From the NCBI GenBank assembly GCA_949825025.1, contig OX463788.1:18846299-18910298 (forward strand): DNA of 64,000 bases, read 5' to 3'. The notes beneath the pieces are model-generated. The model was not told where the DNA came from. It saw only the letters and a program-made list of their open reading frames with translations, and ran no database searches. The stretch is from Siphlonurus alternatus (Eukaryota > Arthropoda > Insecta > Ephemeroptera > Siphlonuridae). Of this stretch, positions 10,879 through 23,689 are shown piece by piece. The translations under genes were made by a program, and so were the position numbers. Positions within the stretch are counted from its first letter, which is position 1. The number at the start of each line of letters is the position of its first letter.

Positions 10879-10920
10879 GGCTATAGTGAGAAAGCTGGAT
10901 AACTCTTTCCGAAATCACAC
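10379..10920. mobile_element. Palindromic MITE split by a SINE
   Basis: 10379-10445 (CGATTCACAAAAGTTATCCAG ... CCACGTTTAGC) and 10877-10920 (GTGGCTATAGTGAGAAAG ... GAAATCACACC) are the two halves of a MITE related to 12398-12511 and 15080-15230. The SINE at 10463-10876 lies between them, so it inserted after the MITE. Confidence 0.6.
10463..10876 (+). mobile_element. 5S rRNA-derived SINE (subfamily 2) with poly-A tail
   Basis: The 5S-like head (TTGACCTGTTCTCGCTAGATC, then AGTACTTGGATGGGTG) is followed by a body that differs from subfamily 1 toward its 3' end: CCCCGCTTCGAGCTCCAAGC and GGGGTGTATCCTTGCG. It ends in about 30 A (10847-10876). The other members are at 13079-13513 and 56277-56648. 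Confidence 0.88.
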
Positions 10921-11706
10921 CATTTATGTTTTCGGTTAATCAATATTTTATAACTTAATGTAACTAAGCAATTTTTTTTGCTTTGAATTAATTTTGAAAT
11001 AAATTGCCAGCTTTAGATACGTAAGAAATTTAAGCAGTGAAAAAGCAGTCCACTAGTTCTGCCTGTAAAAATATTGGAAAAACTTTCTCCTTCTTTGGAA
11101 ATAATTAGTAAATACTCTCGTAATATTTTTATAGCTTTCCTATACACCACGCACGATCAACATAATAATATGAAAATTCATAGTTATTGCATGGAATTAT
11201 AATTATATTGCATCAGCCTTTCAATAAAGTTTTTTTAAGATAACTCCATACATCTTCTTCTTTTTTTTTTTTTTTTTTTTTTTTTTTTCACATCATATTT
11301 TATATGTAAAAATCTGGCGCATATTTGTTAACTTAAAATTTAAATTGATTTACCCCCGTCTATAATACTTCCTTACTAATTCTAATAATAAATTATATGA
11401 AATTTTATGCTCCAATTATTTAAACAATTACTTATTATATACTGTTTTCAATGTTGTGTGTACTAATTTTACTTTAATTTGTCTATTAGATCAGATTTTA
11501 TGTAATTATCCAAAAAATTAAACCAAAAATTGAATAAAATGTATATTATAAATGTTATATTATTTATGAATAATAATTAACTTTCAATAGTGATGTGATA
11601 AGAAAATAAGCGTCGATGAATGAAACTGCTTTCGTGTTCTTTTTTCGTTAAGTACAGCTATTCAACGCCGATTGTGTTATAAAATGTACTTCAGAAAATT
11701 CAGAAG
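10921..11706. other. AT-rich sequence with a poly-T tract
   Basis: Contains a T tract at about 11261-11288. No gene or repeat was recognised. Confidence 0.5.
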
Positions 11707-11845
11707 AGGCATTCACAAAGCCTTAAGGCCACATTTAGGGCTTGATAATTTAAGACCAGAAATTTTGGGTCTAAAAAGCATGCCTAAAATCAGGCTTTCA
11801 ATTATCGAGCCCTAAATGTGGCCTTAGGGCTTTGTGAATGCCCCT
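11707..11845. mobile_element. Palindromic MITE, about 140 bp
   Basis: GGCATTCACAAAGCCTTAAGG pairs with CCTTAGGGCTTTGTGAATGCC, and TTTAGGGCTTGATAATT pairs with AATTATCGAGCCCTAAA. The whole unit folds into one hairpin with a short loop. Similar in form to 19111-19267. Confidence 0.75.
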
Positions 11846-12397
11846 TACATATTACTCCGAAAATTTGTTTGTTAACAATAATTATTGCAATGTTTTTTTT
11901 TATATTATGCAACATGAGTCTAATTTAGAGGCTATTTAAATATGACAGGTTACATTTCATTGTTGCAATATATTATATACCTATAATATCTGTTTCCTAA
12001 ATAACAAAAGCAAATAAAAGATGCACGCAAAATTTTAATTTCTTTGCTATTTCTTCTCATATTTTTTCTCTTATTCTCTTTTGGCTCCCTTACTACTCGG
12101 AGAGGATGACATACTTTAATTTATGCTTGCCTTAAATTCTTGACAGAGCATCTTTTGATGTTCTGTTCCGGGCCAGCAATGTGAGAGGATAAAATTTGAA
12201 ATGCTTTATCGTTTCATACGCCTCTCCGACTGTCTCGTTTGCTGGCTCTTACTTTTTGTTCGTCGTCATTTTTATATATAATTAATTTATATAATTATTA
12301 CCAACTTAATGTCAGTAAAAGCCAATGACTGGGCATTGGGCACACTGGGCACGTGTATAGTTGAGTTAAAGCTACGTACGATAAACATAATCAGCAA
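11846..12397. other. AT-rich sequence, nothing recognised
   Basis: No ORF, palindrome or repeat was recognised. Confidence 0.5.
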
Positions 12398-12511
12398 TAT
12401 TCACGAAAGAGTTATTCAGTTTTCTCATTAACCACGGTTAGCGCCAGCCTAATTAAATGACACCAAACGTGGCTAGTGAGAAATCTGGAAAACTCCCTCG
12501 TGAATAGCCCC
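12398..12511. mobile_element. Palindromic MITE of the 'ATTCACGAA' group
   Basis: ATATTCACGAAAGAGTTATTC on the left is opposed by AAAACTCCCTCGTGAATAGC on the right, with AACCACGGTTAGCG against CCAAACGTGGCTAG inside. Related to the elements at 10379-10920, 15080-15230, 31211-31364 and 32836-32975. Confidence 0.65.
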
Positions 12512-12924
12512 CGGTATGTTAAAAACCTTTGAAATGAAACTTTATTGATAGCTTTCGCTAATTATACATTATAAGTATTTTAATTACATTCAGATCATAC
12601 ATACATGTTATATACATACTTATTACATAAAAATTAGGAAAATTACTATTATAAAATAGAAGCTAGATTATTATATCAGTTCCTACATTATAAATACTAA
12701 AATACAAATTATATTTGGATTAGCTACCTTGGAAATTAACACAATTAGAAGTTGATGTTTAAACTGTTATAGTTAAATATTTTGATAAAATCATCAAATA
12801 CAATCAATATGTTTTAAAATTGCAAAAGCCTGAAATATTCGTTCAACTGTCCATCATTATAGACAAAATCGGCCAATTATAATTTTATTCTAGTTTCAAT
12901 TTTCTCAACCATATCTTCTTGACA
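12512..12924. other. AT-rich sequence, nothing recognised
   Basis: No feature was recognised before the TTTA tract. Confidence 0.5.
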
Positions 12925-13078
<154 letters not shown>

Positions 13079-13513
13079 ACAAGGATACCCCCCTAAGAGC
13101 TTACAGCTCGCGGCAGGGTACTGGGTAGGGATAAGGTAGTGAAAGGATGGCGGCTATGGCTTGATCCGCGTCCCAGCATTTGCTGAGGTGAGACTGAGGG
13201 AACCGTGGAAAACCTCAGAAACCTCTGTCAGGTTTTCCACGGTTCCCTCAGTCTCACCTCAGAAACCTCAGTCAGGACGGACACTACTACTTTTTATATC
13301 AATGGACCAAAGTGATGTTCAAAGACTGGGGAACCACACACAAGTGCATCACTGATCACTGCACTGGGTGGAAAGCGAGACGAATTTACCCCAGGGAGGG
13401 AGCAGCGTAATTTTTACTTGAAACGGTCACTATATCCAAGTACTAACCACGCGCGACGTAGCTTGACTTCGGTGATCTAACGAGAACCGGTCAATGCACT
13501 GTGCCACGCTCGT
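13079..13513 (-). mobile_element. 5S rRNA-derived SINE (subfamily 2) with (AAAT)n tail
   Basis: On the minus strand: 5S-like head near 13513-13430 (GGTCAATGCACTGTGCCAC is its start, inverted), body, then the 3' end CAAGGATACC abutting the tetranucleotide tail. An inverted duplication of GGTTTTCCACGGTTCCCTCA at about 13190-13260 is peculiar to this copy. Confidence 0.88.
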
Positions 13514-14384
13514 CCCTTGTTATTATTAAACATACAGTGCAATAATCAAATGGCGAAAAAGCACAAAATCAATTACATATAATTTAATTAATTTCACGTC
13601 ATCGTGTAATGGCAAGAAACATAACAGAAATCCTGATTTGAATAAAACTGTTTGGCAGTTAATTTTTTTAAATGTATTTTAATTACGTCAAATTTTATGC
13701 AAGTGGCAAAAAAAACAAAAAAAAACAAAAAAAAAAAAAAAACAATGTGATGACGTGTTTCATTTAGCATTTCAGTTCACAATTTTATCAACATAATATT
13801 GTTTGGAGGATATTAGTGAAACAGCAAATAATAATAATAAAATAAAGGAAAATATATCTTATTATATTCCTAAGAGATTTCGTACTATCTTTAACCAAAA
13901 CAAAATGATGTAATATATATACAGTATAAGTCAGACAAAAATTAGCGTTGATTTAAAAAAATATATATACTATTCGATTAGGGCTTCATATCATTTGTTA
14001 ATACAATAAATAATAACAACAATAGGTAAAATAGGTAATATATAATAACTGTGTACTGACATAAAAGTTGTCTTTGAATACGGCCCCTCCTCCCAATATC
14101 TCTATTATTGATTGGGTCATGGCTTTATTTATCTTAACTCATCAAATTTGCTATTTTTACGATAAATTTTAAAAACACGGCTGAATTCATTAAAATGAAA
14201 TATAAAATTATTAGTTACAAAATTAATAAAAGTAGTTCGTTATTTACATAATTTCATGCACCTATATTATTGAATTCTGAAAATTTCCACCACATGAGGT
14301 CTCGTCACTTCCTAGACCTATGCTAAGAATTTAACCCATATTTCTACTTCCCTAAGGGGTCAACGAGAATAAAATTTTGCTCTG
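13514..14384. other. AT-rich sequence, nothing recognised
   Basis: Holds an A-rich tract at about 13708-13742. No gene or repeat family was recognised. Confidence 0.5.
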
Positions 14385-14600
14385 TGGTCGCTTAGGACGA
14401 GCTAAGAGCAGCCGCTAGACAGTCAGTCATGGCATGTGAGCAAAAGCTCGGCACGGCGCTGAGAGCCATAGCGGGACTTGGTTGTGTACTTCTCCAGGCT
14501 TCCAGTGACGTCAGCACTAGTTGCTGCTCGCTACCGTGGTTGCCATCAAGGACTGGTGAACGATAGAGAATGCTGGTGGCAGGGTGTGGCTTGCAATTTG
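14385..14600. promoter_or_regulatory. GC-rich island, possible promoter or exon
   Basis: About 215 bp of raised GC. It includes the CRE-like motif TGACGTCA (14507-14514) and a 45-codon ATG frame at 14429-14566 of unrecognised product. A promoter is one reading; no neighbouring exon supports it. Confidence 0.2.
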
Positions 14601-15079
14601 CAATCTCACATTATCATTCACAATGCAACACTATATAGTGTATGATCGTGTAATAAATAATCTACACACTATTTTGCTATATACTGATCAATGTATATTA
14701 GTGCAAATTATAATGGTTGCAATTCCGTTTGCATTCATGCATGCGTTATATAAGGCGTTCAGCAGTTATCAAGTCTGGTTTGTTAGCAATATTCAGTCAA
14801 AATGTGCAGTATATAATATTTCATACTTATTATATACAATATTGTTAAAATATGAATTTGCTGACGGTATTAATTTTTTTTAAACTTACAAGTTAAGTAA
14901 TTAATTTTAAGCATATTAATTAAAAAATTAACGCTTTGCATCTAAATTTTAAAAATGGATGACCATAAAACTGAGCATCCATTCCATTCTCCTTCGTTAT
15001 AGAACAAAATGCAAGCCTAAAATTCTTACAATTATAACCAAGTCTTTGCTTGAAGGTCCCGTTCAATTGACTTTTTTCA

Positions 15080-15230
15080 CGATTCAAGAAGGATCGAGTT
15101 ATCCAGAAAGTTGTCCAGCTTTTCCCTATAACCATGCACGGTTAGTGTTATTGATTTAGAATGTACACAATGGTGCTAAATGTGCCATGGTTAGTGAGAA
15201 AAATGGATATATTTTTTCTTGAATCGCTCC
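15080..15230. mobile_element. Palindromic MITE of the 'ATTCACGAA' group, diverged
   Basis: CGATTCAAGAAGGATCGAG on the left is opposed by TTTTTTCTTGAATCGCTCC on the right, with inner AACCATGCACGGTTAG against TGCCATGGTTAGTG. Confidence 0.6.
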
Positions 15231-15841
15231 ATTATGTTTTACAAAATCGTGTCACAATTTTTAACAAGGACCCATGAACTTTTTTACGTAGAGGTATGTA
15301 ATTATTATCATAAATTATTAAAATTATATTCATCGATCTGTTCCTGCAATATTGATGACGGATAAAATGACTCTATTTTTACATCAAGTTTTAAGTTTTT
15401 GCAAAAAAAAAACAAAAAGCAAAAAAAAAAAAAAAAAAACGGAAAGTTGTCTCCAATAGTATAAAATAGATGTATGACCGTATGTATTTTATCTTGTTGT
15501 TTTTGCAGTTGGCATGTTTTAGTATAGACATATTTATTGACGTGATCTATTAGATGTTGTCTTGTACAACTAAATTTTGTTCGAAATAAAATTATTATAG
15601 ACGCTGCATGGGAAAAGAAAGATTGTAAACAAAATGGTATCATATATATGTAAAGATGCATGACTCTATTAATCTTTTATAGTGACGTGTCACTTGTTGT
15701 TCATAGACTAGGCCAACCCAAAAATAAATTATGATTGTCGATCAATTCATTTTTTTACAATAATTATAATAACAATAATGTAAAATAAACAAAATAAAAT
15801 ACTGTAGTTTCAAAATTTTAACAGACATTTGGAAAAATTAA
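15231..15841. other. AT-rich sequence, nothing recognised
   Basis: Contains an A-rich tract at about 15404-15439. The 117-aa minus-strand open frame here is low-complexity and unrecognised. Confidence 0.5.
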
Positions 15842-16055
15842 GGGTTAGGTAACGCCACCAATGTTAAAAAAAATCCCTCTCACAAAAATTCTGAAAAAAA
15901 TTTAAAATGTTCTCCTCTATACCCCCTATCAGTACCTAAAATATCAGCTAAAATATTTTAGCTACTGATAGGGGGTGTAGAGGAGAACATTTTAAATTTT
16001 TTTCAGAATTTTTGTGAGAGGGATTTTTTTTAACATTGGTGGCGTTACCTTACCC
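15842..16055. mobile_element. TTAA-flanked palindromic element (family P), short form
   Basis: 214 bp, flanked by TTAA on both sides (15838-15841 and 16056-16059). Ends are GGGTTAGGTAACGCCACC and GGTGGCGTTACCTTACCC. Almost the entire length folds back on itself. It matches 60400-60746 but lacks about 130 bp of that element's centre (the arms carrying GATCTAGTTTTTGAGTTA). Confidence 0.9.
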
Positions 16056-16229
16056 TTAAAATTAAAAAATCATTATAAAGTTTACTATATAAAATTCTAA
16101 TCTTTATGAACTCAGGGAGTTGGATTTAGTCGTGATCAATTTGATTATACAGTTCAGTGCTTTATTGAAATCTCCAATCAATCTTGAAGGCTATAAAAGC
16201 AAGGGTTATAATTAGCCCTGAGCTGGTAG

Positions 16230-16510
16230 GGGGCGTAGTCTCTGCTAGCTGCTTCACAACAGATTGGCGTGGTGCTACAGTGACTAATACGCTTATGAGG
16301 TGTGGGAGGAGTGATCTAGTTCGTGACCTCTCGGGGTCAAAACGTGACCAACTGGAGCCGCGCGACCGAACAGTCGTGACGCTCGCACAAAAGCTTGAGC
16401 GTGAAATCTCGCTCGGCGCCACACAATGCTCGTACGCCCAACCGTTGCGCTTACATTTTTCCTCCCAGCGTCCCAGCAGCTTGCAAAACCATACGAGCAC
16501 GATATAATAC
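16230..16510. other. GC-rich island, unassigned
   Basis: CpG-containing segment with open frames of 76-116 aa on both strands, none with a recognisable domain. It may be regulatory or an old repeat. Confidence 0.3.
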
Positions 16511-16642
16511 ATGGGAAACGCAACAGATAGAAACTATGATTAATTTTTAAAGACTTAATTCACAACGTTAATAAATATGATTATAAGACATAAATTATTT
16601 AGTATAAATATATAATATATGTACAGTCTAGTAGTCTACTAT

Positions 16643-16899
16643 CAGTACGTTTACAAGATGTTCTTGGATTCGTATTCAATGGATGCGTTTTTAACAAAAC
16701 CGTTTTCATTAACTGTTTAATAATACATGAGAATTTTCGATCCGTATTAAACGTTGGATACGCTTGAAACAGGCGTCGTGAATAATTAAAGCGCATTGGA
16801 TGAATGCGGATCAAATACCTATTCACTTGAGTCTTTAATACGGATCCGTTAAATACATGTTCGTCTAAAACGGATCAGACAACTCATGTAAACGTACTG
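16643..16899. mobile_element. MITE with CAGTACGTTTACA inverted ends
   Basis: CAGTACGTTTACA at 16643 faces TGTAAACGTACTG ending at 16899. Weaker inverted similarity continues inward (AACGGATC, ATGTTC). About 257 bp and non-coding. Confidence 0.65.
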
Positions 16900-17301
16900 T
16901 ATGTTACGCAATGATCTACGTCTACGTTGATGAAAGAAAAAGCACATTGCAATATGTATTATTGAGTTGTAAGAATTAAGCCATAGTTTTGTTACGTACG
17001 TGTTAAATAAGCCCTATCTTTTAAAACCCCAAAGCCCTCATAATATATATATATATAAAACTTTGGAAAATCCCGTAAGGGCCGGGGGACATCATGCAGT
17101 AGCTGTGATGGATAACGATACAGTTTCAAAAAAGGAGCCTGCAAAATTATAAATATTATAATCAACTTATTCGACAATGTTGAGATAATTTAGACTTGGG
17201 TATAATAGTAGGTGGGCCTTTTTAAGATGCGCTTGCTTGTAAGGCGCAAGGGAAAAACGTCAGAGGTTCTATGCAGTGATGGGCCGGGATTCTCGTGTCC
17301 A

Positions 17302-17413
17302 CAAACTGGTCATCACTTAAAGTTGATTTGACGTCACGAACCTTTTCCTTTGTCTTCCAATACAATCTAATAGGAGGGTCGCGTGACGTCAGATCAATTA
17401 AGTGACGACAAGT
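17302..17413. mobile_element. Short palindromic element
   Basis: AACTGGTCATCACTTAAAG...TTTGACGTCACG is opposed by CGTGACGTCAGATC...TTAAGTGACGACAAGTT. About 112 bp and MITE-like in form; no second copy was seen. Confidence 0.5.
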
Positions 17414-17769
17414 TTATTACTATCTGTTGCTTAATTAAATTATTATTACTATCTTCAGGTACAGTGTATAATTATGTATTTTAGTGTGGGGGTATACATG
17501 ACCAAAATGTGTCAATTGCCCCAAAATACCAACCAACCAACCGTATTTTAGTGTTTTTAATTCGTGTTTTAATTCGTGTTTTAATATATTGAAATTTAAG
17601 TATAATTGCAAAACTAACAAATAAATTGTATTATAATAATACATAATTGATAATATACATGCATGCAGTGTAGAATTTACAAATGCACGAAAAATAAAGC
17701 TTCTCTTTACAATTAAAACAGTATGTTGTTAGTCTCCTTGACTTTTGTCTCGTATTTCATGTCTGGGTG

Positions 17770-17935
17770 AGTACTTGAAATCAGTTTGCACGGCGCCGCA
17801 GCCGAGAGAAAGTCTCGGGTGAATGGAGGAGTGCTGGGCTGGCTCCAGGCTCCAGGGCCACGCCTGACGACCAGCAGGCAGCCACGCTCCAGCCTTGCTG
17901 GGGCGACCACTCTCTTCCGTCCTCAAGTTACCACA
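17770..17935. other. GC-rich island, unassigned
   Basis: About 165 bp of high GC (CACGGCGCCGCAGCC, GGCTGGCTCCAGGCTCCAGG). Short frames on both strands, no recognised product. Confidence 0.3.
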
Positions 17936-19110
17936 CTCCAAATAATACGACAAATTTTTATTATAGCCAGGAAACATTTAAAACTATTCTGCATAAATGA
18001 CAAATAAGATCAAAGACACGGAGAGAGAGAGAAACAAGTGCTCTTAATATCACTGCTGAAACAAGCAATAAAAAATAAACCATGCGCGCATGTATGAGCA
18101 TTACATGGGTAATATAGCACGGTCGCACAGTCAGTCGATCCATTATTTTGCGCGTTTTGATAGAATAGAATTTTTCAAAAACAATAAGATTTCATCTTCT
18201 TCTTTAGAGTATAGCCATGGAGTGTAGCTTTCAACTAATTCAAACTAATTGACTATGAGGGATATATTGTTATTGTAGAATTCTTCGAGACAGATTTGCA
18301 TGATGAAATTGGGAATGCAATCACTGTCAATTAAATCAAGTGTTTTAATTTTAATTTCTTAATTATGATATAACACTCGCATTTTGTTTTAATTTTAATT
18401 TCTTAATTATAACACTCGCATTTACTTGTCAACCGTGGATAATAATAAAGTTAATTTTTAGTATATAGCAGTCTTTTTAGTTCAGTTTGTTGTATACCAA
18501 ATGTACAGATTAAACATAATCAATAACATTGATAACCTTATTGATATCAAACATGTAAAATGTATGGAAATTATAACTTGTGTGCTTTTTTTTTTACTTT
18601 ATTGACAATTTCATAACAATTTTTGTTTAACATATCGATCAAAACTTTTGATTTTTTATAGTAATTTTAATAATGTCGTATTAATTTTCTTTAATTAGAA
18701 GGCAGTGCAGCAATTAAGATATAACACAAGAGATGTTCGCGCGACAGTGTCAACTGCACCGAGTTCACATGGAAACATTGCTTTAATCTCACACCATCAA
18801 GTGACGTATTTTCTAACGACTGTTATGAACCAAATCTCAAACAAAATACACACTTGTTTCTTTAGTGCAGTGATTTAGAAAATATTTTCCCGTATACAGA
18901 CAGCATAGGCTATTTTTTTGTCACTCAATAATTTTCCTTAACTGGCACAATATTAAGTTAATTGTGAAGACTATATATAATCATCTGCAGTTGTCACTGT
19001 TCAAGAAATAAAGTCTGAATTGTACTCGTAATAATAATTCACTTCTTTTGTGATGAAAAAAAAAAAAAAAAAAATGCTGGCATGCAACCATATAATAAAA
19101 ATAAACAATT
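17936..19110. other. AT-rich sequence, nothing recognised
   Basis: A short direct repeat (TTTTAATTTTAATTTCTTAATTAT) occurs twice at about 18343-18410. Nothing else was recognised. Confidence 0.45.
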
Positions 19111-19267
19111 GGGGGCATTCGATCCCAAAGCACTTTAACCCCCATTTTAGCCTCAATTTTTTCCCTGGTGCTAAACTAGGAGCTTAACATGGTTAGCCCC
19201 TGGTTTTATAGCACCATGTTTAGCGCCAGGGATTAATTAAATTGAGGAGTGCTCTGTGAATGCCCCC
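19111..19267. mobile_element. Palindromic MITE, about 157 bp
   Basis: GGGGGCATTCGATCCCAAAGC pairs with GCTCTGTGAATGCCCCC, and inside GCCTCAATTTTTTCCCTGG pairs with CCAGGGATTAATTAAATTGAGG. Same architecture as 11707-11845, with different core sequence. Confidence 0.65.
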
Positions 19268-22200
19268 AATAAAGTTTAAAAATAAAATGAGCTAATTACA
19301 CAGTTCATCAAACGTCAAAACTTTAAATAGTATATTTATTATATATTAATTCCGTAAATTATATATTTTCTCATGACGTTGTGTCCTTTTTTCCATGCAA
19401 AATTGTAGATGTACTGTATTTTATACATTCCGATACGGTTGTTCATCATGAGTGTAATCGACAAAATAAATGTGTATACCTGCAGAGAATTTTTACTGAA
19501 AGTGGTATTACACACGAAACAATTTTTCTGATGATTGCATATATTTTCCTATACAATAAAAACTCTTTCGCTCCACTTGTTTGAGTTGTTTGCATGGAGA
19601 TGAAGTTTTCTTGTAAGGAAAAATTGTTTGGTGTAACCCAGGCTTAAATTTATAAGAAGTATAAAATAATGACAAATTAAATTATTTATAAATTTGTTTA
19701 TTTATCAATGTTTTGCAATTTTGTCTTATTTTATATATTCATATAAATTTATATAATATTTTATTTATATATTTATATATTCATATTTATATATATTTTA
19801 TATATTCAATAAAATTAAAACTTGAAGTTAAATTAGAGGTGTTTGTAAAACATTGCAGCACATATATTATTTGATCATAAAATAACATTAACAGTAAACA
19901 ATTCACAACAATTATTTTAATTCATGCATGCTTTCTCTAAACTAAAGCTGCAATTAAAGTATACTGTACAATTGATTACATACTTTCATGAAAGTTTTCA
20001 GTTAATCTCTTCCAATATATACACGGATGTGCAAATGAGTCATAAAATGTCATTTAAACGCAAACTATTCAAACAGTCTACATTTTCCCCCTTGATTCGA
20101 TCTAAGTTTCTAGCGAAATATCACTAATATCATATATCAGTATGTCCCTACCTTAATATCGTTAATATTGATACATCCGGATGGATCAATCATAACGCGA
20201 GTGACCGCGACTTTTAAAAGAAAATCGTGATATATAATATATATATATTATATATATTGTTATGTTATAATAGTTGTTTATTTAAAAATTAATGGAACAA
20301 TAAAATATAGAAAATAATTATAAAAATGCATTTATTCACACGCATCACTGGAATTGTTATTTATGTTTATTTTATCGCAGAAAAACTTATAAATAAATTA
20401 TATACATATACTGTATGTACGTGACTGCCGTGACGAGTGATAATCTGCAATATATGTAAGTACCGGTTTGCTATCCGTACTCTAGCTCGCTCTACATCAA
20501 AGAGATTTGCAAACTTATTTTATTATTGACACGTTGTGTATAAATTTAGCCTGTTGAGATAACAAGAAGTTTGCTGATAATTAATATATATTAATAAATA
20601 TATAATATATGTGGCTTAAAGTTATTTGTTGGTTCAAATTCTAATTTAGGACGAATGAAGCAACTAAATGTGAAGGATGTATTCATTGTTATAATAATAT
20701 AATAATGGCGGTATTGCAACAACGTGTGGTGAGCGACGACGATTTATAGGGAAAGCGTGCGAAATTTCGATAGCCCTGGATTCTGTTGACTGGACGGTGC
20801 ATACAACGAAATTGCATATTATACGCTATATAATTCTAAGTGTATGTAACCACTGGACGGCTACCCGTCAATGAGTGAAAATGAGACCAGGCACACAGTT
20901 AATTAAGCGGCTGCCATAATAAAATATGTGGAGTTGTAAAATAAACCGAGCGGAAAATGTTTAGCTTTAATTGTTAATGTAGAGTTTAAAGATGCCTAAT
21001 ATATTTTGTTTTACAACCTCATTACATATTTTTCACTTGTAACAGTATATCAATAAAACTATATCATTTAATAATTTCTTGATTTTTATGAAATTCTCCG
21101 AAACTTTCAAACAAGGTCATGGTACCGGTTCATTAGTTAACAACTATTTACAACTATTTTTTTCTTTTCCATTTTTCCATATTTAGCACGTCTGGCTCCT
21201 ATATTTAAAAACATGTAATTAAAAAAAAAAAATAATACGAGTAATTCTTATTGTCAATCTGTAAAAGAAAAATGGATTACTATAATAAAGGATACTGTCG
21301 CAGTACGCCATTGTACTGCAGCGCAACTCGAGATAACGTGTTCTATGTAATAATACTTTGCTATACAGGTACTCCGAATTACGCTTACAAAAGCAGTGAC
21401 GTACAGTGAATGCATCCAATATATTTTATATAACATTTATTTTGAATAATAAATAACATTCAAGATTTGAGCGCAAACCTCAAATCAAATGTAGCTTAAT
21501 TTACTAAAACTTTTACACCGTCCATAGCTTATCGTTGGAGGATATTTTTTTTTTTTTTTTTTCATGTTAACTATGTTTTATGTTAAATTAATGTTATCTA
21601 TTTCTCATTGCATGGGAAATAGTTAACATTAATTTACAAAGCATAATTAAATCTGTAAAAATAAATTGATCTATGTTATATAATATAAATATGTTTGTAG
21701 TTGCATATTAAATATTAAGTTGATGTAGTGTATATTATAATGTAAATAAAAATTATAATAATAAATATAATATATATTTTATAATATATATAACAATAAA
21801 TTAATGAAAAAAAAGTATAAAAAAAGTATTAAATATATTTATGTAAAGAAAAAAAAATTAATGATTAAAAACCACCTCATGATCTGATCTTCCAGGACTA
21901 TCAGTATGAAAAATCATATATCATATTTATAATATAGTTAAAAATTAGCCAACTAACTAGCTATTAACATAATATGTAATGTAAAGTAATAAAGTTTTGT
22001 ATATATAATATATATACCTAATATGCATATGGCATGCATATATTGCATATACAGCTAGTACGTATTATCTAATATGCATTTTACCTTTTATCGCGCGATT
22101 ATAATAACATATTAATTTAAGTAATTCTGCAATTAAAATTAAAATGATCTTAAATAGTATATTATACTTAAATATATACCAGTTACCATAGACAATAATA

Positions 22201-22435
22201 TAATATAGTTCATTGTTGAACTAAAAACAATTTTATTTTCAAATATAAGTGTCAAGTATAATTATAGTAATACACTTTTTTTAAGTCTAAATAATAACAC
22301 ATGTATTATTATTTTATTGCATAATTTGTAAAGCAATTAAAAAAAATCAAACAAAAAAATTTAAAAAATTTGATAATTAATGTAATATTATAAATATTAA
22401 AAGAGTTACCTGTGATAAAAGATAATCCAAATTTT
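19268..22435. other. Long AT-rich stretch, nothing firmly recognised
   Basis: A small foldback lies at about 21574-21645 (TTAAATTAATGTTATCTATTTC against GAAATAGTTAACATTAATTTA) and a GC-richer patch at 20700-20870. The scattered 60-73 aa frames show no domain. No gene is supported. Confidence 0.45.
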
Positions 22436-22439
22436 CAGC

Positions 22440-22725
22440 AGGTTTGCTCAGCGTGCGCCACTTGTACCACACAGTTCACACTGAGTTGCTGGAGGGAGGC
22501 TTAGCTTGGCCAAGCGACCACAGCGCTAGTTGAGTTGGCTGAGTGGCTCAGGTCACTGCAGAGTGCGCTAGTGAGCCGACGGAGCATTGAACTCACGCGG
22601 CAGCTCACCAGCACGGAGTAAACTCTGTTATTATAGTTATTACCTCTTTCTAGCTCTCATCGTCCTAGCTTAATTCGGTGATGAAGCCTACCTAGCAGCT
22701 AGCTAGGTAACAACACTGACTACAC
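22440..22725. other. GC-rich island, unassigned
   Basis: About 285 bp of raised GC with many GAG/CTG-type words, in an extremely AT-rich setting. No ORF of note. Possible promoter or enhancer; no direct evidence. Confidence 0.3.
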
Positions 22726-23420
22726 GAGGAGGCCAATATTACTCAAGTTGAATCTTACAATGATTTTTTAAATTAAATTAACTGATATTTGATTTTAACC
22801 ATGCACCCATGGCACGTACGCAGCTTAACCATGAATATATTAATTAACCAGCATAATTTTGCTATCAACTACCACCCAGCAACCCAGCATACAATTATTA
22901 CACAGTACTTAATTAATTGACATCATATATTATAGCAAACTCCTTTTTCAAGTTTGTATTAAGACTATATTAATAAGCATGCTGTACATTGCACGTATAT
23001 ATATAGAATATAAACATTTGCGAATCCAGATCCAAATTAATAGGGGGATGGGGCAACTCCCGTAGCAACCTGAAGCACTAAACAATAAATTAATGGACAT
23101 AAAATTAACGCTTGTAAGCTAATAGTCTGAAAAAAAAATTAATTGATATGAGCTTTAACTGGCCAGCTACATGCGAGACAAATAATCCAGACAATAAACA
23201 ATTTCTGATTACAAATATACAGCTAACTCGTATTTTTCTTACACTTCGGGATTTGTTGGCAAAAACAAAACATGAGAGGTGCAGATTTTTTGCAATTTTT
23301 GGAGAACAACACCTAGCTAGCTATAGTTTACAGCCATATACCCAAAACGTCGCGATCACCATACCTTAATTGTTTGATAGACTGCGTAACAACGCCCAAA
23401 AAACAGATAACACAAGGAAT

Positions 23421-23459
23421 TTGAGTTTTAGGGGTAGTAGGGATACCCCTAAAACTCAA
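23421..23459. repeat. Perfect short hairpin
   Basis: TTGAGTTTTAGGGGTA, a 7-nt loop, then TACCCCTAAAACTCAA: a 16-bp perfect stem. Probably the relic of a palindromic element; its function is unknown. Confidence 0.8.
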
Positions 23460-23689
23460 GTCAATCTAAAATTATTTTCTTAACGTATGGAGAATTACAA
23501 AATAAAAAATGCAAAATATAAATAAATATTTTACATATATGACATATATATGATTAAATTTTTATTCCCAGCATACCTCCAACAAGTGATAAATGATAAT
23601 GCATTCATCAAATTGGGTGGTAATTAATTTCATAATTTCCGGCCTCTGTGGCTAAAAGTCTGGTCACTCCAAATAGTACGGTTCCTTTT